DNA of 17,836 nt, taken from positions 1-17,836 of the forward strand of contig CAZASZ010000042.1 of the NCBI GenBank assembly GCA_964487925.1. The letters run 5' to 3'. A program made the position numbers and the translations under genes. The stretch is from RI-283 sp964487925. GTDB taxonomy: Bacteria; Pseudomonadota; Gammaproteobacteria; SZUA-140. The stretch's first letter is position 1. Each line of letters starts with the position of its first letter. The notes under the pieces were generated by a model that was given only the letters and a program-made list of their open reading frames with translations, was not told where the DNA came from and made no database searches. Shown here piece by piece: positions 7,867-15,625 of the stretch.

Positions 7867-7926
7867 GGGGTATCGTCTCGGACAGGTTGTCTGAGCTATC
7901 CGCGCCGGGACCCGTCATATGAGAGT

Positions 7927-7975
7927 CCGGGGGCATCTTGCCGCTATAGCATGATGTCCCCGGCTTATCTCTTTT
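7927..7975 (+). terminator. Rho-independent-like terminator inside the cytochrome cluster
   Basis: CCGGGGGCATC (7927-7937) pairs with GATGTCCCCGG (7953-7963), an 11-base-pair stem with one G-U wobble. The loop can itself extend the stem by TGC/GCA. It is followed by the T-rich TTATCTCTTTT. It lies 60 bases past the triheme stop. It probably separates or attenuates transcription between 3000-7866 and the genes from 8031 on. Confidence 0.72.
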
Positions 7976-8030
7976 CGGGATCCGCCGGGGCTACGGTTGT
8001 TTACGAACACTGTTGAGGGGAATCTGTAGA

Positions 8031-9695
8031 ATGTCCAAGCGTTCGAAATCTGGTATTGACTCTCTTGCGTCACTTGCTCTCCCGCTCGTACTCATAAGTC
8101 TCGCCGTGTCCGGCTGTAGTTCCATGACGGCGGTTGAACCGGCAGCTGAAGCCAAAGCGACCCCGGCGAAGGTTGAGCCTGTTGCTGCAACCCCCGTTGC
8201 CAAAGTGGCTCCAAAGGCAGCAAGCGACGGTGCGATGACTGTGGGAGCTGTGCCCAAGGCCACGAATACGAATGCTCCGAAGCCGGTGGCCGTCGACGCG
8301 TCAGCGGCATCAGACAAGCCGATGATGGCGACCACGCCTGCTTCCGCTCCCACTCCAGTTTCCTCTCCAGCAGTAGCAAGCACTCCAGCCGAGCCTGCTA
8401 GTAAAACGGTGGCCGTCGCAAAAAAGAATCCGTCGGTGGATGAATTCAAGAATTTACCGCCCAACACTTTTGTTATTCATTCAGTGGACAAAGATGCCAC
8501 TCATCCCTTTTTCAACAAGGGCAGTAAGCTGGGCTTCAGCGTCAACGGCGTGCAGGGTAATGCTCTGGTTGTCGAGCGCGGCAAGACCTATACATTCAAT
8601 GTTGATACCAATATCCAGCACGACTTTTACTTGGCTACCAAGCCTGTTGGACGTGGCGGCTTTACGCTGGCCAAGGGCGTCAAAGGCAACTTTCTCTACG
8701 AGGGCGAACTGACATTCACCGCAGACAGTTCAACACCCGATACGGTCTACTATGCCTGTCGCAACCACGCCTATATGGGCGGACCGATATTTGTTACGAA
8801 CAACGCTGCAAAATTCGATCTAGCCAAGGCTGTCGCGAGCTGGAAGGCTGGGCTGGCTATAGGTTCGGGTGCCCGCAAGGGCGGTAAACGAGTCGTAAGC
8901 GAGTCCCAGGCCAAGCAGAAGGTTAGCTTCGCTGCCATGTATATCCGCCAGTCTGCGGCAGCTCGTCGTATCGAGGCTGGGACGATTGCGAAGGCGAAGA
9001 GTATGCTGAAAGGTGCTCGGCAGGATCTGGATAAGGCCGAGGCCGCGATGACGGCAAAGGACTACGCGCGCGCCGTTGATCTGGCGGATGCCGCGATGAA
9101 GCTCATGAGCGACGCCGGTCGCCTTGCTCCGGCGGAAGACGTTGCCGATAACAGCGTGGCTCGAACCCAGTACAAAGAGTTGCGTGACGGCATCCTGACC
9201 TACCGCAAGTCCTATAAAGGGCATCTGAAGAGGATGACTAAGGCCGGCAGCGATATGAAGGAAGTGCCAAAGGTCGATCTCGCCGCGGTGGACGCGAGTA
9301 TCGAGCGGGCGCAGAAACTTGCCGAAGGAGAGGATTACGACCAGGCAAGCCGAATCCTGAACGCGGCCCAGACGGAGCTGACGACCGCGCTGACGGCCAT
9401 GCTTAAGAGCGCTACGTTGTCATATGAACTTAAATTCGATGAGCCTAAGGACGAGTATGAATACGAGGTCTCGCGCTTCAACAGCTATGCTGAGCTGATC
9501 CCGATAGCCATTGAACAGAAACATCCCTCGAAGTCCATGCAGGGTCTCATGCAGAGTTCCGTGAACCGTGGCAACGATATCGCGGAACAGGCCAAGCCCG
9601 TAGCAGCCAAAGGTGACTACAAGACAGCCATTCAGATGATGCAGGGAGCGACTAGCCATATTCAGCGTGCATTGCGGATGTTGGGGATCCGCTAA
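8031..9695 (+). CDS. Lipoprotein with cupredoxin (type 1 copper) domain and helical-repeat tail
   Basis: Predicted lipid-anchored copper protein of 554 aa; I do not recognise the full-length architecture. The lipobox is VSGC with Cys29, and Ser follows it, which favours the outer membrane. An Ala/Pro/Val/Lys-rich linker spans about 35-130. A cupredoxin-like domain at about 145-260 has His197 (QHD) and the C243-x2-H246-x2-M249 cluster in YYACRNHAYM. That is a complete His-Cys-His-Met type 1 copper set with the spacing known from amicyanin. Residues 290-554 are helical and contain three similar units, centred on KDYARAVDLADAA (about 325-357), EDYDQASRILNAA (420-450) and GDYKTAIQMMQGA (514-548), resembling TPR-like hairpins. 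Start ATG 8031 follows GAGGGG at 8015-8020. It lies between two paralogous triheme genes, so an electron relay with them is likely (inference). Confidence 0.85.
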   Translation: MSKRSKSGIDSLASLALPLVLISLAVSGCSSMTAVEPAAEAKATPAKVEPVAATPVAKVAPKAASDGAMTVGAVPKATNTNAPKPVAVDASAASDKPMMATTPASAPTPVSSPAVASTPAEPASKTVAVAKKNPSVDEFKNLPPNTFVIHSVDKDATHPFFNKGSKLGFSVNGVQGNALVVERGKTYTFNVDTNIQHDFYLATKPVGRGGFTLAKGVKGNFLYEGELTFTADSSTPDTVYYACRNHAYMGGPIFVTNNAAKFDLAKAVASWKAGLAIGSGARKGGKRVVSESQAKQKVSFAAMYIRQSAAARRIEAGTIAKAKSMLKGARQDLDKAEAAMTAKDYARAVDLADAAMKLMSDAGRLAPAEDVADNSVARTQYKELRDGILTYRKSYKGHLKRMTKAGSDMKEVPKVDLAAVDASIERAQKLAEGEDYDQASRILNAAQTELTTALTAMLKSATLSYELKFDEPKDEYEYEVSRFNSYAELIPIAIEQKHPSKSMQGLMQSSVNRGNDIAEQAKPVAAKGDYKTAIQMMQGATSHIQRALRMLGIR

Positions 9696-9712
9696 TCGTA
9701 CCGGTCTTGCAC

Positions 9713-10303
9713 GTGAAGGTATTGTCCACCGAAAAATGGTTCATCCTGTTGGCCTTGCTCTTTGTGGTTGCCGGAATCACTCAGAATGCCGAGGCTAAGG
9801 ACCAGAACTTCTACTGGTCTCGGGGCGAGCATTTTCAGTTGCGAGGTCAGATTGTTGATGTCGCCGATGACGGCATCCATGACCCGACTAACGAGACGAC
9901 TCGTGTTTTGCAGCAACCCTACGAGGCAATGGCAAACTTTCCGCGAGACAATATGGGCATTATCGATTGGGTCAAGACGCTTGAGAGCGGTTTAATCGAT
10001 CCGCGAAAGTCACTCAAGGAAGGCGAAGGCGAGATGTTTGTCGTCGACATGGATATTATCTTCAAGAACACTCGGTCGATGCCCTATGTCCGTTTTCCAC
10101 ACAAGGCACATACAGAGTGGCTGACCTGCGCCAATTGTCATCCGGCGATTTTTATTCCGCAGAAGGGCGCCAATCCTATTTCCATGTCCGATATCATTCA
10201 GGGTAATTATTGCGGTGTATGTCATGGTAAGGTCGCCTTTCCACCAACAATGAATTGTGGCCGATGTCATTCGGTTGCCAAAGACATCAACTTGCTACGC
10301 TAA
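9713..10303 (+). CDS. c7-type triheme cytochrome with N-terminal extension (paralogue)
   Basis: Exported cytochrome of about 196 aa. The signal peptide ends near AEA/KDQNF. An extension containing GEHFQL, DDGIHDP and DWVKTLESGL leads to the triheme domain: FPHKAHTEW, CANCH, PAIFIPQKGANPISM, CGVCHGK and CGRCH. It ends about 10 residues after heme 3. The start is uncertain: GTG 9713 is chosen, an in-frame TTG at 9707 adds two residues, and neither has a good ribosome-binding site, so translation may be coupled to the lipoprotein gene that stops at 9695. The last 40 bases overlap the next gene. Same family as the triheme at 7204, probably by duplication within the locus. Confidence 0.93.
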   Translation: MKVLSTEKWFILLALLFVVAGITQNAEAKDQNFYWSRGEHFQLRGQIVDVADDGIHDPTNETTRVLQQPYEAMANFPRDNMGIIDWVKTLESGLIDPRKSLKEGEGEMFVVDMDIIFKNTRSMPYVRFPHKAHTEWLTCANCHPAIFIPQKGANPISMSDIIQGNYCGVCHGKVAFPPTMNCGRCHSVAKDINLLR

Positions 10304-11277
10304 TCCTGGGACTGTTCGTCCTTGCGGCGAGCGGTTGCAGCACGCTGAACCAATGGGGTTCAGCGGTGAGCGAAGCGTTTACTGCCGAGGCGCCTTCGGC
10401 TGATCTGGCCGCGCCGTCCGTAAACACCTGGAATGTCATCGATGGCGGTGTCGTTGAGGGTAATCGTTATACCGGGCTCGAATATACCCGGCTGCAACGT
10501 CCGGTCGCCATCGCGGTTCGAGGACAGTGGCTGTACATTGTTGATGCCGGCCTCGCCAAGCTGTTTCGCTACGATCTCGCTATGAATCGCCTGAGCGTCC
10601 TCAAGGATTTGCGCGATATCGTTTCCGGCGATGTCGACGACATCTATGTCACGAGTGATTTCCACTACTATCTGACAGACTCCAATGGCGGCAGAGTGCT
10701 GCACTTCGATCCCGATGGCCGATTGGTCGAGACGCTTCAGGACGCGCTCAACATTCGGCACCCGCTAGGGGTATTTGTCGATGAGTCTAGGGACCGGGTC
10801 TTCGTCGCAGATAGTTTCAGGGACAATATTCTCATTTTTAATCAGGCCCGGCAGATTTTCGCCGTCATGGGCGAGCGTGGGGACCGGCCCGGAGCGTCTC
10901 GTAGGATTACGGCCTTTGCGGCCTCTGCCAGCGGATATTACGTGGCGACACGTTTCGGCACCCATCGTGTCTGGCGAATGTCGCTGGACGGGCACTATGC
11001 CGATGCGCTACAGCAAGACACCGTGACCTTTCCAACTGCACTGACGGCCGATGATCACGGTCGCGTCTTCGTTGGCGATTATCTGGATAACACGATCCGC
11101 ATCTATCAGGGGACCAAGCTGGTCAAGGTGGTTGGCCACAATGGTTCGGCGCCGGGACAGTTTCGCAGGATTACCGACCTCTGGCTTGCCGGAGACGTGC
11201 TCTATGTCGCGGATAGCCTCAACGGCAGAATCCAGTTCGTGAACGTGCCCGAACTCAATATCCCCGCGTCTCCCTGA
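10264..11277 (+). CDS. NHL-repeat beta-propeller lipoprotein 1
   Basis: Predicted lipoprotein of 337 aa. A hydrophobic lead ends in ASGC with Cys25, followed by Ser (outer-membrane sorting by the +2 rule). Repeated blades of about 45 residues have the NHL pattern of a strand ending V(A/G)D: LYIVDAGLAKLFRYD, YYLTDSNGGRVLHFD, VFVADSFRDNILIF, VFVGDYLDNTIRIY and LYVADSLNGRIQFV. Six or so blades would close a propeller, a binding or scaffold fold. It starts inside the preceding cytochrome gene; ATG 10264 is preferred over TTG 10255 and gives a 40-base overlap in another frame. The stop TGA overlaps the next gene's ATG. NHL proteins also accompany extracellular cytochrome genes in Geobacter, to my memory. 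Ligand unknown. Confidence 0.88.
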   Translation: MSFGCQRHQLATLILGLFVLAASGCSTLNQWGSAVSEAFTAEAPSADLAAPSVNTWNVIDGGVVEGNRYTGLEYTRLQRPVAIAVRGQWLYIVDAGLAKLFRYDLAMNRLSVLKDLRDIVSGDVDDIYVTSDFHYYLTDSNGGRVLHFDPDGRLVETLQDALNIRHPLGVFVDESRDRVFVADSFRDNILIFNQARQIFAVMGERGDRPGASRRITAFAASASGYYVATRFGTHRVWRMSLDGHYADALQQDTVTFPTALTADDHGRVFVGDYLDNTIRIYQGTKLVKVVGHNGSAPGQFRRITDLWLAGDVLYVADSLNGRIQFVNVPELNIPASP

Positions 11278-12326
11278 TGTCCCGCTTATGGTGCCTGCTA
11301 ACCGCCCTGTTGTTGGGGGGATGTGCGAGTGCACCGCCAAGCTTGAGTCTGGTCGGTCAGGTTGATCAGGCAGTAGCTTGGCCGGGGCCTCCCGCGCAGG
11401 CGCGCTTTCGATACCTCGGCGAGTTGACGGGCGAGGCGAACATTGTGGTCGACCCGGACAGTCGGCAGATCGGTCGGCGGATCTTCGATTGGCTCGTGGG
11501 CCTCACTTCCGGACGCCGGCAACCCGTTATACTGCAACGTCCCCAGGGTGGTTATACCGATCCAGACGGACGCACTTATGTCACAGATGTTAGCCGGGCA
11601 GCGGTCTACGTATTCGATAAACCAGCCGGCGCCTTGTATGTCTGGGAGATGGCGGACCGGAATACCCGGTTTGTAACACCAATTGCGATTAGCCCCGGAC
11701 CTGATAACAGCCTATTAGTCAGCGATGCAGAGCTCGGTTATGTCGTCCGCTTGAACGGAAAAGGTGAGCCAGAGGGGCACTTCGGCCAGGATGTCTTGAA
11801 GCGCCCGACAGGGCTGGCCTACGACCGCAGGACCGATGAGATCTTCGTTTCCGATACAGCGATGCATGACATCAAGGTATTCGATCGTGCGGGTAATCTA
11901 GTGCGCCGAATAGGGCATCGAGGAGAGGATGACGGGACGTTTAACGGTCCCACCTACCTGGCCTTGCTGGACGACAAGCTTTACGTCACTGATACGTTAA
12001 ATGCCCGCGTCCAGGTGCTGGATGAGCAGGGCCACTTTATCCGCAAGTTTGGCCGCCGCGGGCTTTTTGTCGGCGATACGCCCCGCCCCAAGGGGGTAGC
12101 GGTTGACGATCGTGGGCATGCCTATGTTGTGGAATCCTATTACGACTATCTGTTAGTATTCGATGATACAGGTCGGTTTCTTCTGCCCATCGGCGGAACG
12201 GGTTCCGGGGCCGGACAATTTTATCTTCCCGCCGGTGTCTGGGTCGATGGGCATCATCGTGTCTATGTCGCGGATGCCTTCAACGGTCGTGTTGTAGTGA
12301 TGCAATATCTGGATGGTGATCATTGA
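11277..12326 (+). CDS. NHL-repeat beta-propeller lipoprotein 2
   Basis: Predicted lipoprotein of 349 aa. The short lead ends in LLGGC with Cys16, followed by Ala, so an outer-membrane location is expected. NHL-type blades include TYVTDVSRAAVYVFD, LLVSDAELGYVVRLN, IFVSDTAMHDIKVFD, LYVTDTLNARVQVLD, AYVVESYYDYLLVFD and VYVADAFNGRVVVMQ. Typical inter-blade loops occur too: G.FNGPT..., G.GQFYLPAGV. This one is closer to the consensus NHL repeat than its neighbour. It begins at ATG 11277 by a TGATG junction with the upstream gene and ends by overlapping the TTG start of the multiheme cytochrome at 12323, so the three genes look translationally coupled. It may bind or scaffold the cytochrome at the cell surface, which is inference from coupling alone. 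Confidence 0.9.
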   Translation: MSRLWCLLTALLLGGCASAPPSLSLVGQVDQAVAWPGPPAQARFRYLGELTGEANIVVDPDSRQIGRRIFDWLVGLTSGRRQPVILQRPQGGYTDPDGRTYVTDVSRAAVYVFDKPAGALYVWEMADRNTRFVTPIAISPGPDNSLLVSDAELGYVVRLNGKGEPEGHFGQDVLKRPTGLAYDRRTDEIFVSDTAMHDIKVFDRAGNLVRRIGHRGEDDGTFNGPTYLALLDDKLYVTDTLNARVQVLDEQGHFIRKFGRRGLFVGDTPRPKGVAVDDRGHAYVVESYYDYLLVFDDTGRFLLPIGGTGSGAGQFYLPAGVWVDGHHRVYVADAFNGRVVVMQYLDGDH

Positions 12327-14928
12327 TTTCACGAGTTAACAATGGCTCGCGGCTCCTGACGATCGCGCTGCTGTGTCTGTTGGCGGCGCAGGTTCATGCC
12401 GCACGCATCTCGGATATCCGCAATACCAAGCACAACTTTTCCTCGACTGTGGTACCAAATGGTGTGACCAGAACGGCCAGCGCGTCACGCGAATCCCAGG
12501 TCTGTGCCTTTTGTCATACCCCGCATGGTGGCAACGCAGCTCCCAAGGTTCCGATCTGGAACCGTAAACTTTCGGGCGCGACTTATATCCCGTATTCATC
12601 CGGGTCTCTTGATGCGACGGACCTGGGGCAGCCGGGCGGTAAGTCAAAGCTCTGTCTGTCTTGTCACGATGGCACGATTGCTTTAGGTTCAGTCAACGTC
12701 CTGAATCGCGTGCAGAATGTCGATGTCCCGTTTTCGGGTACGAGCGACTCGCCTCCCGGCACTATCCCGGAGGGCCTAGGAGCGCTGACCGGGTTTACCC
12801 GACGGCTCGGTGTCGATCTGAGTAACGACCACCCGATCTCTTTCACCTTCGACGACTCTCAGGCGCAACGTGATGGCGAGCTCTATCATCCGACTCAGGT
12901 CGATCAGATTCAGGAGCGCGACCAACAAAAGACGCCGGGCGCGTTTGCTTATCCGCAGGGCCATTTTCTGCCGCTGGAGGACAATAAGGTGGAGTGCATC
13001 ACTTGTCATGACCCGCATATCCGCTCCGATGTGCCTGGTGAAAATATCAAGTTCCTGCGCGTAAACCGTTTCCAGAAGAATGCCGAACCTGTTGATGGTC
13101 AGTTCAACGCGAACAACGACATTATCTGCGTGGCCTGCCATAACAAGGCCGGGTGGGTTGGATCGGCGCATGCGAACCGTCAGGTTGGCAATGAACGCTA
13201 CACTGATGCGGCTGCAAACCTGCGTGAGTTTCCAAAAGACATGGAGGTCTGGCAGGCCGCTTGCTTGAACTGTCATGATCCCCATACCGTCCAAGGTTCG
13301 CGCCGTATCCTCAGAGAGGGTACCGACGGTCCTGTGCGAACCGACCCGGTCAGCGGTGGACGCTACAAGCAGGGTGGTAAGCCCGCCGTCGAAGAGGTCT
13401 GCTATGCATGCCATGCTAATCCGGCCTTACCTGGCGGCGCGCAGACTTTGCAGGGACAGATCAACCCTAGTAATAACACCTCTTTTGAGGTGCCGGACAT
13501 TAAGACCGACTTCACGACCATGGCGCGCCATATGCCGATCGCGAGTGCTGATCAGCCGGCAGGCATGGAGGTCCATGACATAGGCACCGGTAACAGTCAG
13601 CAAGGCGACCGCCGCGGCGAGGATTTCATCGAGTCCCCCGAGAACCTCGGTAAGGGCAACTTGGTCAATCGCCACGCCGAATGTACGGATTGCCACAACC
13701 CCCATCGCGTCATGAAGAATCGGCAGTTTAACGACAATAACGCGATCCCCGGTGCAGCTGGTACGCACCCCAATAAGATCGCCGATATGCCCCAGGGGCA
13801 CCCGACCAATCTAGCCTCAGGGGTCCTGCGCGGTATCTGGGGCGTTGAGCCTCAGTACGGCTCGACCGCCTTCGGCAGCGATCCTGTCGACTTTGAGGTA
13901 AAACGCGGCGATCCGGCGCCGATTACCGGCGTGGTCAACCCGAGTGTCAGCGAGCGCTATCTGACGCGTGAGTATCAGGTGTGTTTCAAGTGTCATTCGA
14001 ATTACGCCTACAACCAGCCGCCGATGCTGGGATCATTCAGCGGCGGAACGCCCGCGTCCACGAACTCGGTGACCAACTATACCAATCAAGCCATGGAGTA
14101 TCAGTCTCCGAGCGATCATGCGGGCGACGTAAGCGCCAATCCGGCCACGCCAACGGGCGCCTTCGTTGGCGGCGGTACCTGCACAATCAGTGTGTTGGGG
14201 ACGACGGGCTATCTCGATCCAATGGGTAACTGCGTTAATTTCGTCAACGGTAATCACCGTGGCTGGCATCCTGTCATGCGGGCAACGGGCCGCACCTCCT
14301 CCGAGCGCGGCGGCACCGACCCTAACGACTGGCGTGAGCCATTCAATACGAGTATCGGTCTGGGTGTACAGACGATGTACTGCACCGATTGTCACGGTTC
14401 GTCGACGGATCCTGAGACCATCGTGCCCAAGAATGGCGAGAATGGCTACGTCTGGGGCCCTCATGGTTCGGATAACAACTTTCTGCTCAAGGGGACCTGG
14501 AGCGATCAGACCGGCGAGAATACCCCGCCGACCTCGGCTGCCAATGCCCTGTGTTTCAAGTGCCACGACTTCCGTCAATATGGCCGCGATGTCCCGCCTG
14601 CAAACTGGAATTCCCCAGCTGAACCGGTCCAGAAGAGCGGATTCAGCATGGCGACGGGTTCCGGCACGGGTTGTCTTCCTTTCAAGCTCACGAATCTGCA
14701 CGTCGGCCACGCCAGCTTCGTGACTAATTTCCGCTGCACCTATTGTCATGTCGCGGTACCTCATGGCTGGAAGAACAAGGTCTTTCTGGCCAATCTCAAT
14801 GACGTTGGTCTGGAGGCGCCACTGCTTCCCGGTGAGGTGACGGGTGGCACGGCACAGAGTCGTCAGGTTCGTCTCCAGAAGCCGGACCGTTACTACAACG
14901 GGCCTTATTACAACGGTTCTACCCTAAA
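12323..14928 (+). CDS. Large exported multiheme c-type cytochrome, at least 11 hemes; 3' end lost in gap
   Basis: Exported cytochrome with 868 residues visible before the gap. The signal peptide ends near VHA/ARISD. CXXCH motifs begin at residues 61, 111, 225, 269, 314, 360, 454, 554, 687, 744 and 805. Twenty-one further histidines are present, ample for bis-His ligation. Residues 27-280 repeat the plan of the tetraheme protein at 3000: NTKHN, CAFCHTPHGG, PIWNR, CLSCHDGT, NDHPI, CHDPH, then heme 4 followed by NK. The remaining seven hemes are an added part with CHDPHT, CHNPHR and longer spacers. Three non-heme cysteines follow (620, 637, 784); the first two could form a disulfide. Start is TTG 12323, overlapping the upstream TGA. 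No stop is visible; more hemes may lie in the gap. It is a candidate outer-surface or barrel-threading cytochrome (inference). Confidence 0.92.
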
Positions 14929-15028
14929 NNNNNNNNNNNNNNNNNNNNNNNNNNNNNNNNNNNNNNNNNNNNNNNNNNNNNNNNNNNNNNNNNNNNNNNN
15001 NNNNNNNNNNNNNNNNNNNNNNNNNNNN
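14929..15028. other. Assembly gap, exactly 100 N
   Basis: A run of exactly 100 undetermined bases, the usual placeholder for a scaffold gap of unknown size. The left flank is cytochrome coding sequence without a stop; the right flank is already deep inside a ResB-type protein. The open frame continuing across it is therefore coincidental. A near-repeat encoding YYNGPYYNG sits immediately left of the gap (14890-14918). Confidence 0.97.
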
Positions 15029-15625
15029 ACGCATAGCGAGGTTCTGGTCCCGGCGGCCAATGGTTGGCAGCGTCTTGACGTAGGAGATGACCGGCCGCTG
15101 GTCATGAATGGCTATCGCTTTTATACGACCTTCAATAAGGGGTTTGCGGTCGTCTTATCATGGTTGCCCGCTGGTGGCGGTAACCCAATCAGAGGTACCG
15201 TGAACATGCCGGCCTATCCGCTCTATGACTTCCGGCAAGCTAATCGTTGGCAACCCAGAGATGGCGAGGAAATCCGCTTTTGGCTGGAACTTGATACCGG
15301 GCTCACAGATAAGCGCGCCTGGACATTGGCGCCTACGAATGTTCAGGCCGAACTTATCGTCAAGAGCGGAGAGCAGCGGGTCCTACTCGGGCCAGGGCAG
15401 CATGTTCGCTTGGCAGGCGGGATTCTGACCTTCGAGCGCCTGTCGAGCTGGATGGGCTACAAGATTTTCTATGACCCCACGATCAGTTGGTTGTTCTTTA
15501 CGGCTATTATCGGAGTCCTTGGCCTTGCGAGCCATTTTTGGCAGAAACTACGACAACCGGACTGGCAACCCGCACAGAAAGGGCATCGCTCCGTCCAGGC
15601 GCTATCAGGGCGGATGATGACATGA
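15029..15625 (+). CDS. Cytochrome c biogenesis protein ResB/CcsB, 3' part only
   Basis: C-terminal 198 residues of a ResB (Ccs1/CcsB) protein, one half of the System II heme-handling and ligation complex in the inner membrane. Visible features are the periplasmic beta-rich part with the NGYRFYTTF segment (compare the usual KGYRFYQ), the element LSSWMGYKIFYDPT just before the last membrane helix, and that helix (SWLFFTAIIGVLGLASHFW) followed by a basic cytosolic tail. The N-terminal part, normally three membrane helices plus the start of the periplasmic domain, is missing in the gap. This implies that far more than 100 bases are absent. It overlaps the next gene by ATGA, the classic resB-resC coupling. 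It should not be read as the tail of the cytochrome. Confidence 0.88.
   Translation, partial: THSEVLVPAANGWQRLDVGDDRPLVMNGYRFYTTFNKGFAVVLSWLPAGGGNPIRGTVNMPAYPLYDFRQANRWQPRDGEEIRFWLELDTGLTDKRAWTLAPTNVQAELIVKSGEQRVLLGPGQHVRLAGGILTFERLSSWMGYKIFYDPTISWLFFTAIIGVLGLASHFWQKLRQPDWQPAQKGHRSVQALSGRMMT

Noticed and set aside
8757..8779. A binuclear CuA site in the lipoprotein
   Set aside because: The NHAYM end resembles CuA, but only one cysteine is present (Val sits where the first would be), so a mononuclear type 1 site fits better.
12776..13414. Minus-strand open frame of about 212 codons opposite the large cytochrome
   Set aside because: It lies fully opposite a well-supported heme protein, has no recognisable domain, and is explained by codon bias. 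The same holds for the 7171-7797 and 14033-14764 minus-strand frames.
15487..15621. A longer ResC N-terminus starting in the resB gene
   Set aside because: This stretch codes the last helix and tail of ResB in another frame; ATG 15622 has the usual ATGA coupling.
12323..15625. A single 1100-residue cytochrome-ResB fusion protein
   Set aside because: The frame is continuous only through 100 placeholder N; the two sides belong to unrelated families and resB normally starts with membrane helices that are absent.
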